Of a stretch of 45,494 nt of DNA, positions 35,283 through 43,776 are shown piece after piece. Position numbers and translations under genes: made by a program. Under the pieces are notes generated by a model, which did not search any database, was not told the DNA's origin, and was given only the letters and a program-made list of their open reading frames with translations. The stretch is from an uncultured Clostridia bacterium (GTDB taxonomy: Bacteria; Bacillota; Clostridia; Lachnospirales; Anaerotignaceae), in NCBI GenBank assembly GCA_910586765.1, contig CAJUJJ010000009.1:50005-95498 (forward strand). The letters are read 5' to 3'. Each line of letters opens with the position of its first letter. The first letter of the stretch is position 1.

Positions 35283-36317
35283 TTAGTATGCTCTATCAGG
35301 TAATATTGTTTCTAAGTCCATGCTTGTGTCAAAATATGCTTCGTCTACATATTGTATTTTGTCAACGCTTTCTCCAGCTTCCAATTTTTGAATAATTTCA
35401 GCTACACGAGGGCCATGAAGTGGGTTACATTCAAATGTTGCATTCAAATCACCAGCTATCATAGATTCAAAAGCTGCTTTTACAGAGTCAAAACCAATTA
35501 CAATAATGTCGCCATTAGGTCCACAAGTTTTTCCTGCTGCTTTGATAGCGTCGATAGCACCAAATGCTTCGTTATCGTTTTCACATATAACTACATCAAT
35601 GTCATCATAGCTCTTTAAGAAAGACTCCATAACTTCTTGTCCTTTTGCCTGTGTAAATTCACCAGACTGCATATCAAGCATTTTCCAGTTGTCATGTTGT
35701 GCTAAAATATTGCCAAATCCTTCTGTACGTCCAACCTGTGCAGATGCACCGATAGTACCTTGTATTGTTACCATATTAATTTCTTCGCTGCCACGTCCTT
35801 GTGCTTCTAAGTAATCAGCTAACCATTCTCCACAAGTTTCGCCTTCTTTTACAAAGTTGCCACCAACCCATGCAACATATAATTCATCATCAGATACTTG
35901 CATCATACGGTCAGAAAGTATTACAGGAATGCCTGCTTCTTTTGCTTCTTCCAATACAGTTTCCCAACCTGTTTCAACAACTGGTGCAACTACTATGTAG
36001 TCAACATCTTGTTGTATAAAAGAACGGATTGCTTTAATTTGATTTTCTTGTTTTTGCTGTGCGTCATCAAATATCAGTTTGTATCCGTTTTCTTCTGTGA
36101 AAGTGGATTTGAATGATTCTGTATTAGCTGTTCTCCAGTCAGATTCTGCACCAACTTGTGCATAACCTACTGTAATCAAATCCCCTGCATCACTAGAAAC
36201 TTCTTCTCCTCCTTCTCCATCTGTTGGAGGTGGAGTTGGTGCTTCGCCGCCACCACAAGCTGCCATAGAAACTGTCATAGCAAGCATAGCAATAATAGAT
36301 AACACTTTTTTCTTCAT
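35283..36317 (-). CDS. Sugar-binding lipoprotein of ABC transporter, YtfQ type
   Basis: This 344-residue substrate-binding protein has a lipoprotein signal with lipobox VSMAAC and modified Cys21, then a Pro/Gly/Glu linker. The mature part is a Peripla_BP_4-type fold with VGYAQVGAESDWRTANTES, DDAQQKQENQIKAIRSFIQQ, APVVETGWE and TIQGTIGAS. These closely resemble E. coli YtfQ, which binds galactofuranose. Given the araA, kinase and araD genes downstream, an arabinose ligand, possibly the furanose form, is more likely here. It is the first gene of the operon, with a TATAAT promoter upstream and an AAGGGGG ribosome site. Confidence 0.93.
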   Translation of the reverse strand: MKKKVLSIIAMLAMTVSMAACGGGEAPTPPPTDGEGGEEVSSDAGDLITVGYAQVGAESDWRTANTESFKSTFTEENGYKLIFDDAQQKQENQIKAIRSFIQQDVDYIVVAPVVETGWETVLEEAKEAGIPVILSDRMMQVSDDELYVAWVGGNFVKEGETCGEWLADYLEAQGRGSEEINMVTIQGTIGASAQVGRTEGFGNILAQHDNWKMLDMQSGEFTQAKGQEVMESFLKSYDDIDVVICENDNEAFGAIDAIKAAGKTCGPNGDIIVIGFDSVKAAFESMIAGDLNATFECNPLHGPRVAEIIQKLEAGESVDKIQYVDEAYFDTSMDLETILPDRAY

Positions 36318-36625
36318 AATTTTATTTCCCCCTTAAAATAATTTTTTTTACTTCCGTTTTTATTTTATGTACTTATTATAATATACGAAAAGGAATTTTG
36401 AAACAGACCATCTTTCAAAAAAAGTTGATTATTTTATAAATATTTCATATCATTACAACTATTTTTATTAAAAACGTTTGATTTTTTTTAAAAAACGTTC
36501 AATATTTTTAGATTGCTTCTATTTTCCTTTTCAAAAAATTTAAAAAATTTACACATTATTTATCATAAATATACTACTATATTTTACTACATTGCTTTAT
36601 CTGTATACAAATTCTACAATATACT
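36318..36625. other. Promoter region of the arabinose transporter operon
   Basis: 308 bp of AT-rich sequence separates the histidine kinase stop from the binding-protein start. It carries the predicted promoter at 36375-36403 and no terminator that I can see for the kinase gene. A GTTTGATTTTTTTTAAAAAACG-like arrangement near 36474-36500 forms an imperfect inverted repeat (CGTTTGA...AACGTTCA) that could bind the response regulator. No ORF is supported. Confidence 0.45.
36375..36403 (-). promoter_or_regulatory. Predicted promoter of the ytfQ-type operon
   Basis: On the minus strand TTTCAA (36398-36403) and consensus TATAAT (36375-36380) are 17 bp apart. The poor -35 box fits a promoter that needs an activator, such as the neighbouring AraC-type response regulator. 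Confidence 0.5.
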
Positions 36626-38122
36626 TTATTTTTTGATATTTCCTAATATAATTTTTACACAAGTTCCTTTATTTTTTTGAGAATAAACTGTAATACTGGA
36701 TTTTCCGCCATAATACATTGATATTCTTTTTGCTACATTATTCATACCAAAACCGCCTTTTTGTTTTACTTCTATGGTACTATTATTTCCGCTTAATTTT
36801 TTACGCAAGTTTTCAAGTGTTTGTTCTTCCATACCAATGCCATTATCTTTTACCTCAAATACAATGTTATTCTGTTCCATATATCCTTTTACTATAATCG
36901 TTCCTCCCCCCCTTTTATTTTTAATGCCATGATAAAGTGCATTTTCTACTATAGGCTGCAATATCATTTTTAATACTGTTTTTTGTTTCATTTCTTCTGC
37001 TATTTGTATTTCATAGTCAAGCACATCTTCATATCTTATTTTTTGTATTTTCAAATAACTTCTGATATGGCTTTCCTCTTCCTCTATTGTGATAAAGTCA
37101 TTACCATTTGATAATATTGTTCTAAAAAAATCACTCAAATCTGTTGTCATTTCTACTACTTGTTTATTGTTTCCTCCTTCTGCCATCCATACAATAGAAT
37201 CTAATGTATTATACAAAAAGTGAGGGTTAATTTGTTCTTGATGCAATTTTAATTCTGCTAATCTAAGATTTTTTTGCTCTTGTTTTGTTTTCTCCATAAG
37301 TATCGCAATTTCATCACTCATTTTATTAAATGTTCTTGACAATATATTAATTTCTTCTAAATTGCCTAATGAAGCTCTTGCCTCTAATTCTCCTCGTCCC
37401 AATTTTTCAGCAGTTTTTTTCATATCATCAATAGGTTTTGTAACAGATTTTGTAATAATAACAGATAATATAATACCTACAACAATCACACACACAAGCA
37501 ATGTTACAAATACTTTTACAATTTGTTTTATCTGTTGTTCCAATTCATTTTGCAGTTCTTCCATATTTAGTATTTCATAATGAATATACTCATTCACATA
37601 ATCTTGTATCATAGAACAAAGTCCTTGTATATCGTTTTCCCATATTGCCTTATTTTCATCATAAGTACCTGCCTGTTTTGAATTTTCAATCATTTTTTCA
37701 ACGGCTGTTTCCAAAGAATCCAAACAAGATAATATACCATTTATTTTTATATCACTATAGCTATCTGGTTCTCTTTTTATGACATACCTAAAATCCATTT
37801 TTGCTTTTTGTATTAAATTCAATGGATTTTTTAATACCATAGCATATTCTGTTTTTCCTTCTTTAATATCTCCTACTTCAAATTTATTTGCATCAATAAG
37901 TCCTATCATTACCCTATACATAGTGTATTCCATTTGCTCTTTAAATACAGTATTATAGTCATTTGCTACTTTTAAATTTGCCATAATTTTATTATACGAA
38001 TAGGAATAATTTCTTATCATGCCAAGTATCCCTGCAACTGTAGCTGTTAAAGGCAGTATAATCACTAATATTAGTAATATTAATCTCATTTTTAATGTAA
38101 ATACTTTTTTCATTTTTGCCAT
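36626..38122 (-). CDS. Sensor histidine kinase, YesM/LytS-like
   Basis: This 498-residue membrane kinase has a first transmembrane helix at about 10-32, an extracellular sensor region of about 170 residues, a second helix near 200-223 and a HAMP linker (KPIDDMKKTAEKLGRGELEA). A His_kinase domain follows, with the phospho-acceptor in EQINPHFLYNTLDSI near 295-309, and then a HATPase_c domain (QPIVENALYHGI, DNGIGM, GGFGMNNV). This is the class that pairs with AraC-type response regulators to control sugar ABC transporters. It is encoded 3 bp after the response regulator and directly upstream of the arabinose transporter operon, so it probably senses the extracellular sugar or its binding protein. 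Confidence 0.93.
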   Translation of the reverse strand: MAKMKKVFTLKMRLILLILVIILPLTATVAGILGMIRNYSYSYNKIMANLKVANDYNTVFKEQMEYTMYRVMIGLIDANKFEVGDIKEGKTEYAMVLKNPLNLIQKAKMDFRYVIKREPDSYSDIKINGILSCLDSLETAVEKMIENSKQAGTYDENKAIWENDIQGLCSMIQDYVNEYIHYEILNMEELQNELEQQIKQIVKVFVTLLVCVIVVGIILSVIITKSVTKPIDDMKKTAEKLGRGELEARASLGNLEEINILSRTFNKMSDEIAILMEKTKQEQKNLRLAELKLHQEQINPHFLYNTLDSIVWMAEGGNNKQVVEMTTDLSDFFRTILSNGNDFITIEEEESHIRSYLKIQKIRYEDVLDYEIQIAEEMKQKTVLKMILQPIVENALYHGIKNKRGGGTIIVKGYMEQNNIVFEVKDNGIGMEEQTLENLRKKLSGNNSTIEVKQKGGFGMNNVAKRISMYYGGKSSITVYSQKNKGTCVKIILGNIKK

Positions 38123-38125
38123 ATT

Positions 38126-39247
38126 TTATTTCCCCTGTTGATTTGTACTGTCATTTTTAAATTCTTTAGGCGACTGTCCCATCACTCTTTTAAACGTTGC
38201 ACTAAAATAATGTGGGTCATGATAGCCTACCTGTTCTCCAATTTCCGCCGTCCTTAGTGTAGTACACTTCAGCAATTCGCACGCTTTTTCTATACGTGTT
38301 TTTGTAAGATATTCCACAAAAGATTGTCCTGTTTTTTGTTTAAATATAGAACTAAAATAACTAGCACTAATGCCTATATGAAAAGCAATTTTATTTAGTG
38401 AAAAATCATTTTCTTGAAAATGCTGTGAAATATATTTTTTAGCATCTTCTATTAAATCACTATATCTATCATTTGAAACATTATCTCTCATCTGTAACGC
38501 AAATGCAAAAAGTTCTTTTAAATAATTTTTAGTGCTTTCTACAGTATCTATACTTTTTGGCAGCAATTTAATGTCTCTCTTTTCTTCTGGTACATCTTCC
38601 GATTTTATTTTGATTTCTTTCAAAAACTCCTGTACACAATAAAATATATCCATTGTCATATACTGTCTAAGCAAAAGAGATTTATAATTATTTTCTCCTA
38701 CTGCCGCAAAATATTCCTCTATAAAAGAATTACATTCTTCCAGAGAACCTAATTTCAAAAAATCTTCTATTAATTTTCTATCCACGCCACTATAGTCTGT
38801 TTTATCCAAAAATTCTGTATACTTTTCATAACTTACAAAATATCTTTCCAATAACTTACTTTTTTCTCTTTCCTCTGTTATCACATCAGCTACTTTTTTT
38901 AATGCTTCAATTAAATTTGCTGAAGTAATAGGCTTCAGTAAATAGTCACTTATGCCAATTTTAATTGCTTCTTTAGCATAGTCAAATTCATTATATCCAC
39001 TTAATATAATAATTTTTGTGTCAGGCAATGCTTTTTTCACAAGCCTACTTAATTCTAAACCGTCCATAAAAGGCATTCTAACATCTGTAAGTAGTATATC
39101 TGGTTCTGTTTTCAATATCATAGGATAGGCATATTCTCCATCGCCTGCTTCCCCCACAAATGAAAAGCCATTTTCTTCCCAGTTAATATTATCTCTAATG
39201 CCATGTCTAATAATTACTTCATCTTCTACTAAAAATACTTTTATCAT
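38126..39247 (-). CDS. AraC-type response regulator, YesN-like
   Basis: This 373-residue regulator has an N-terminal receiver domain with the phospho-accepting Asp55 (ILLTDVRMPFMDG), acidic residues ED at 8-9, and the conserved Lys near 104 (YLLKP). A variable central helical region follows, then a C-terminal AraC double helix-turn-helix (LNKIAFHIGISASYFSSIFK, TGQSFVEYL, then EIGEQVGYHDPHYFSATFKR). It forms a two-gene operon with the sensor kinase. By analogy with the family it activates the adjacent transporter operon. A short AGGGAAAA site precedes the ATG. Confidence 0.94.
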   Translation of the reverse strand: MIKVFLVEDEVIIRHGIRDNINWEENGFSFVGEAGDGEYAYPMILKTEPDILLTDVRMPFMDGLELSRLVKKALPDTKIIILSGYNEFDYAKEAIKIGISDYLLKPITSANLIEALKKVADVITEEREKSKLLERYFVSYEKYTEFLDKTDYSGVDRKLIEDFLKLGSLEECNSFIEEYFAAVGENNYKSLLLRQYMTMDIFYCVQEFLKEIKIKSEDVPEEKRDIKLLPKSIDTVESTKNYLKELFAFALQMRDNVSNDRYSDLIEDAKKYISQHFQENDFSLNKIAFHIGISASYFSSIFKQKTGQSFVEYLTKTRIEKACELLKCTTLRTAEIGEQVGYHDPHYFSATFKRVMGQSPKEFKNDSTNQQGK

Positions 39248-39327
39248 TATTTTTCCCTCTTTAAATTCTTCTCCACAGCAACAATACTCTTTTTTATCAT
39301 ACCATATCTATTTTTTGAATACTACAC

Positions 39328-39372
39328 AAAAATAAGACTTTGAAAATTGTTATATTCAAAGTCCTATTTTAC
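39328..39372 (-). terminator. Terminator of the PTS/beta-glucoside operon
   Basis: Stem AAAATAGGACTTTGAA/TTCAAAGTCTTATTTT (minus strand, one G-T pair), followed by TTTG. It lies just after the SGNH hydrolase stop and separates the two sugar modules. Confidence 0.8.
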
Positions 39373-39383
39373 AAACATACTGA

Positions 39384-39998
39384 TTAATTCCTTTTTTTAT
39401 CACAAAATACTCTTATAAATTGTTCTGCAATTAATTTATACCCTTTTTGTGTAGGGTGCACACCATCTTGACAATACACATTATATTCACTGCTAATACC
39501 TGCTTCATTCATTGCCCCATCTAATGAAACAAACAGACATTGATATTTTTTAGCAATATCTCTAACAATATGTATTCTTTTATCCAAATCTGTTCTCCAC
39601 TTTAAATACTGCTGTTGCTGAGGCAATACAAAAGGTTCTAAAAGTATTATTTTTTTGACACCACTATTTTTTATTTTTGTTACCATATCAATATAAATTT
39701 TTTCAAATCGTGTCATTTCTTTTTCTATGTCATAATATTGTTGTTCTACAAAATGCCACACATCATTTATACCAATCAATATACTTACAACATCTGGTTT
39801 TAAATCAATACAATCTCTTTGCAGTCTATTATATAAATCAGCTATTTTGTTTCCTGCGATACCTTTATTTATTATTGTATCATTATTACACAACATTTGT
39901 TTTATTTCGTTGACATAACCTACACCTAAACTTTTTATATTATCACGTTTTCTGTCGCAATCTGTAATACTATCTCCCAAAAATACAATACTTTCCAT
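39384..39998 (-). CDS. SGNH/GDSL hydrolase, probable sugar acetyl-esterase
   Basis: This 204-residue cytoplasmic esterase has the four SGNH blocks: block I GDSITD (nucleophile Ser10), block II GIAGNKIADL near 44-53 (Gly), block III GINDVW near 97 (Asn) and block V DGVHPTQKGY near 180-189 (Asp/His). There is no signal peptide. It is the last gene of the PTS operon, 15 bp after the PMI-ROK gene. Many relatives remove acetyl groups from sugars, which fits cytoplasmic deacetylation of imported plant oligosaccharides, but the substrate is inferred from context only. An AGAGG site lies 7 bp upstream. Confidence 0.88.
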   Translation of the reverse strand: MESIVFLGDSITDCDRKRDNIKSLGVGYVNEIKQMLCNNDTIINKGIAGNKIADLYNRLQRDCIDLKPDVVSILIGINDVWHFVEQQYYDIEKEMTRFEKIYIDMVTKIKNSGVKKIILLEPFVLPQQQQYLKWRTDLDKRIHIVRDIAKKYQCLFVSLDGAMNEAGISSEYNVYCQDGVHPTQKGYKLIAEQFIRVFCDKKRN

Positions 39999-40013
39999 AT
40001 CATACCTCTTTTT

Positions 40014-41897
40014 TTATTCACTTTGCAGATTTGCTGCACCTATAATGCCTGCATCATTTTCAAGCAATGCACAGCAAATTTCTGGGGTATAAGAGTTTTC
40101 TCCTCCAAAAACATGAGGCAATATCTTTTTTTGAAGCATATCTATAATATATTGTCCTTGTTTGCTTACACCACCACCCAAAAGTAATATTTCTGGTCTA
40201 AATAAATTAATAGCATCAATCATACCTTCTGCTAAATAATCTGTATAATTTTCAATTACTTTTAATGCTGTTTCATCACCTGCTTTTGCTGCATCAAAAG
40301 GTATTTTTCCATTCATATTTTCTAAATTTCCCTGACACATTTTATAAAGCTGTGAAGCTGTATTTTGTTGTGCAGCCTGTTTGGATTGCTCTATCAGTGC
40401 TGTAGCAGAAGCATATGCTTCTAAACAGCCCCTTCTGCCACAAGAGCATACTTTCCCATCTTTTACTGCCATAGTGTGGCCTATTTCCATACTTCCTATG
40501 CCGCCCTGCAATATTTTACCATCAAGTACAATACCACTTCCTATGCCTGTACCTATTGTTACTAATACTGCATCTTTATATTGTTCTGAAAATCCTGCTT
40601 TAACTTCTCCCAATGCGGCACAATTTGCATCATTTTCAACAAATACTTTCATACCTGTTCTTTTTTGTATTTCTTGTTTTAAATTCACATCACGCCATTT
40701 TAAATTATTAGAATATACTACATTTCCATTTTGTACATCTACCGTTCCAGGACAGCCTATACCAATATACTGACAATGTTGTTTTGAAACACCTGCTTCA
40801 TTTAACATACTATCTAACGCATTTACAATGGTATTTACTACATTTTCCCAGCCATTTTCTGTAGCATATTCCTTTCTTAATACAATATTATTATTTTTAT
40901 CTACAATGCCCATTTTGATAGCTGTTCCTCCAATATCTACTCCTATAGAATAAGTCATTTGAGCAGGTATACTTGTTTTTATCATTGTAACGCTTCCGCT
41001 AACAGTATATTCTCCTGTATTTGCTGGTACAAATATACTATCACCTTTTCTGATATCCATTTCTTCCCCATTACAATTAATTTTTCCTTTGCCATCTGTA
41101 ATAATAAGAGAATGGAAAGAAGTATCATCTGCACAAAGTAATATTTTTTCTCCTATCACAGAAATTACTCCCACATCAAACACATCACAGCTTACCATAT
41201 GATTGCCGAAATGATACTTTTTTCCTATAAAATCTGTATTTGTTACTTCTATTGCTTTATCAATATGTAATTCTCTTTTTTTACCATCTGCCCCTACTCT
41301 ATTGTAGTCATACACTCTATAAGTTACATTTGAATTTTGTTGTATTTCTGCAATGGTAATACCCTTTCCTATGGCATGAATTGTCCTCGCTTCAATAAAA
41401 AATACATCGCCTTTTTTGACTTTTATTTTATTAAGAAGTTGTTCTAGTGTACCATTTTCAATGGCTTGTTTAAACTCCTCTTTACTGACTTTTCTCTGAA
41501 AGCCATAGTATAAATAAGAATTTTCATCACAATCTAAAACATACCACATTTCTGTTTTTCCATATTGTCCTTCTCTTTTTAAAGCATACTGGTTATCAGG
41601 GTGTACTTGTACAGAAAGTGGCTGATTAGAGTCAATAAATTTTATCAATATAGGAAATTCGTCAAATCTTTCACAATTTTTACCAAGTGGTTTTTTATTT
41701 TCTGCTTCAATATATTCTAAAAGCGTTTTGCCTTTATATTCTCCATTTTGTATTGTACTATATCCATCTTTATGACAAGACAATTCCCACGTTTCTGCTA
41801 ATACATCACCATCAAATTTTTTATAAAAATTCTTTTTTAATTTATTTCCTCCCCACAAATATTCTTTGCAGGCACAATTTAATTTCAATATTTTCAC
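40014..41897 (-). CDS. Fusion of mannose-6-phosphate isomerase and ROK-family sugar kinase
   Basis: One 627-residue frame contains two complete enzymes. Residues 1 to about 308 are a class I phosphomannose isomerase with zinc ligands Gln97 and His99 (SVQVHPDN), Glu116 (KTEMWY) and His174 (ARTIHAIG). From about 314 a ROK kinase follows: ATP loop DIGGTAIKMG, catalytic Asp in ENDANCAALGE, GTGIGSGIVLDG, and the zinc motif GHTMA...CSCGRRGCLEAY. The join (PAQMTYSIGVDIGG) has no ribosome site, so it is a real fusion. The likely start is the GTG at 41897, 8 bp after AAGGAG; the upstream GTG at 41906 overlaps that site. A bifunctional protein could phosphorylate mannose and isomerise it to fructose 6-phosphate. 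The kinase might instead act on glucose. Confidence 0.93.
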   Translation of the reverse strand: MKILKLNCACKEYLWGGNKLKKNFYKKFDGDVLAETWELSCHKDGYSTIQNGEYKGKTLLEYIEAENKKPLGKNCERFDEFPILIKFIDSNQPLSVQVHPDNQYALKREGQYGKTEMWYVLDCDENSYLYYGFQRKVSKEEFKQAIENGTLEQLLNKIKVKKGDVFFIEARTIHAIGKGITIAEIQQNSNVTYRVYDYNRVGADGKKRELHIDKAIEVTNTDFIGKKYHFGNHMVSCDVFDVGVISVIGEKILLCADDTSFHSLIITDGKGKINCNGEEMDIRKGDSIFVPANTGEYTVSGSVTMIKTSIPAQMTYSIGVDIGGTAIKMGIVDKNNNIVLRKEYATENGWENVVNTIVNALDSMLNEAGVSKQHCQYIGIGCPGTVDVQNGNVVYSNNLKWRDVNLKQEIQKRTGMKVFVENDANCAALGEVKAGFSEQYKDAVLVTIGTGIGSGIVLDGKILQGGIGSMEIGHTMAVKDGKVCSCGRRGCLEAYASATALIEQSKQAAQQNTASQLYKMCQGNLENMNGKIPFDAAKAGDETALKVIENYTDYLAEGMIDAINLFRPEILLLGGGVSKQGQYIIDMLQKKILPHVFGGENSYTPEICCALLENDAGIIGAANLQSE

Positions 41898-41950
41898 AAC
41901 ACTCACTCCTTACGTAATATGTAAGATATTCCATTTTGGTTTGTTGAAGT

Positions 41951-41990
41951 TTGGGGAAACTTTTTTATTTATAAAAAGCTTCCCCAACAA
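41951..41990 (-). other. Intercistronic hairpin after the IIA gene
   Basis: Inverted repeat TTGGGGAA-C-TTTTT/AAAAAGCTTCCCCAA lies between the IIA stop and the PMI-ROK start. No T-run follows on the minus strand, so it may stabilise or process the message rather than end it. Confidence 0.55.
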
Positions 41991-42012
41991 TATCTATCCA
42001 TTCGCCTTTTTA

Positions 42013-42327
42013 TTATTTTGACAATCTTTCATACACATCAACAAATTCTTCTGCCATATCCAATACTGTCATACCTGTCATAAGGTGGTCTTGTGCATGT
42101 ACTAACAATATAGAAAGTTCATTTTTAACGCCACTTGCTTCATCTTGTATCAGTGTTGTTTGAAATTCATGTGCATTGAGTATTTCTTCTCTAGCCTGTT
42201 TTATCAAATCTCTTGCTTCTTCTATATTATTTTGTTTTGCAGCATTGATAGCTTCCATAGCCATACCTCTTGCATTTCCACCATGTGATATTAACTGAAA
42301 AGCAATTTCAACCATTTTCTCGTCCAT
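42013..42327 (-). CDS. PTS lactose/cellobiose-type IIA protein
   Basis: This 104-residue all-helical protein carries phosphate from HPr to IIB. The active-site His77 is visible in LLVHAQDHLMT, along with the family's N-terminal AFQLISHGGNARGMAMEA. The length is normal. It lies 17 bp after the GH1 gene, with a GGAGGG site. It belongs to the same operon as IIC and IIB, which together would import a beta-linked disaccharide as its 6-phosphate. Confidence 0.95.
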   Translation of the reverse strand: MDEKMVEIAFQLISHGGNARGMAMEAINAAKQNNIEEARDLIKQAREEILNAHEFQTTLIQDEASGVKNELSILLVHAQDHLMTGMTVLDMAEEFVDVYERLSK

Positions 42328-42344
42328 ACAAATTCCCTCCTACA

Positions 42345-43736
42345 TTAGTATTCAAAACCATTATTTTCTGACAATTCTTTAAACCATTTACCGCTCTTTT
42401 TAATGGTACGTTTTTGTGTTTCCAAATCCAATGCAACCAAACCATATCTATTTTTATAGGCATTTGTCCATGACCAACAATCTATAAATGTCCATAAATG
42501 ATATCCCTTGCAATTTGCACCTTCTTCTATTCCTTTATGTAGCCATTTTAAATGGTCTTTTATAAACTCAATTCTATAATCATCTTCAATATATCCTTCT
42601 TCATTGATATATTTTTGTTCATTTTCTACGCCCATACCATTTTCTGATATAAAAAATGGTATATTATTATATTCTGTTCTCAATATAGTACATATATCAT
42701 AAATACCTTTTTCATAGATTTCCCAACCTCTATAAGGATTTTCTTTTCTTCCTGGCATATCATATTCATCAAAATAGTTGTCAGGCATAAATATATCTTT
42801 ATAAATTACATCGCTTTCTTTTGCTTTAATACGTCTTGGACGATAATAATTTACGCCTAAAAAATCAACAGTATTATTTTTAATTATTTCAATATCTTCT
42901 TGCTCATATTGTGGTAAAGCATTATTTTGTTTTAAAAACTCTATCAAATCCTGTGGATATTCTCCTTTAATAGCAGGCTCTAAAAAACTTTTGTTAAAAC
43001 ACAAATCTGCTATATGTGCTGCTTTGACATCTTCTGCATTTTGTTCTGAACGTGGATAAGAAGGTGTCAAATTCAATATAATACCTATTTGACCGTTCTG
43101 TCCCATTTCTTTGTAACACTGTATTGCTTTTGCACTAGCTAATGCAGTATGATATGCTACTTGTGCTCCCCTTTTGCCGTCTATAACATTAGGATAATGA
43201 AAATCGTACAAATATCCTCCCTCTACGGGCACAATAGGTTCATTAAATGTTGTCCAGTATTTTACTCTATCCCCAAACAGTTCAAAACACTTTTTAGCAT
43301 ATTCTGCATATGCTTCTACAACTTTTTTATTTTCCCAACCGCCTTTTTGTTGCATACACAAAGGCATATCAAAATGATACAAATTGATAACAATTTCAAT
43401 ATTATTTTTTATCAGTTCATCAATAACATTATTATAAAATACTACTGCTTTGTCATTGACTTCTCCTATGCCTTCTGGTATTAATCTACTCCACTGTATA
43501 GATGTTCTAAAAGAATTATGTCCTGTCTGTTTCAAAAGCTGTATATCTTTTTTGTAATTTTGATAAAATGTAGAAGTGTTTTGAGGTCCTACACCGTCAA
43601 AAAATCTTTCTGGTGCAATTTCAAACCAATAGTCCCATATATTTTTACTTTTACCATCGCCTTTTACAGTGCCTTCACTTTGAGGGCCTGATGTTGCACT
43701 TCCCCACCAAAATTTTTCAGGAAATATATATTTCAA
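42345..43736 (-). CDS. GH1 phospho-beta-glycosidase or beta-glucosidase
   Basis: This 463-residue family 1 glycoside hydrolase has the acid/base Glu in TFNEP near 164-168 and the nucleophile Glu in ISENG near 361-365. FWWGSATSGPQSEG lies at the N-terminus and LWTFIDCWSW near 415. The PTS genes on both sides suggest that the substrate is a 6-phospho-beta-glucoside, such as cellobiose 6-phosphate. However, the C-terminal subsite residues that distinguish phospho-specific enzymes were not checked by alignment. Translation probably starts at TTG (43736), 7 bp after AGAAGG; no in-frame ATG is near. Confidence 0.93.
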   Translation of the reverse strand: MKYIFPEKFWWGSATSGPQSEGTVKGDGKSKNIWDYWFEIAPERFFDGVGPQNTSTFYQNYKKDIQLLKQTGHNSFRTSIQWSRLIPEGIGEVNDKAVVFYNNVIDELIKNNIEIVINLYHFDMPLCMQQKGGWENKKVVEAYAEYAKKCFELFGDRVKYWTTFNEPIVPVEGGYLYDFHYPNVIDGKRGAQVAYHTALASAKAIQCYKEMGQNGQIGIILNLTPSYPRSEQNAEDVKAAHIADLCFNKSFLEPAIKGEYPQDLIEFLKQNNALPQYEQEDIEIIKNNTVDFLGVNYYRPRRIKAKESDVIYKDIFMPDNYFDEYDMPGRKENPYRGWEIYEKGIYDICTILRTEYNNIPFFISENGMGVENEQKYINEEGYIEDDYRIEFIKDHLKWLHKGIEEGANCKGYHLWTFIDCWSWTNAYKNRYGLVALDLETQKRTIKKSGKWFKELSENNGFEY

Positions 43737-43776
43737 TGCAATACCTTCTTTCTTTGTTTTTTCCTACTTTACTTTA

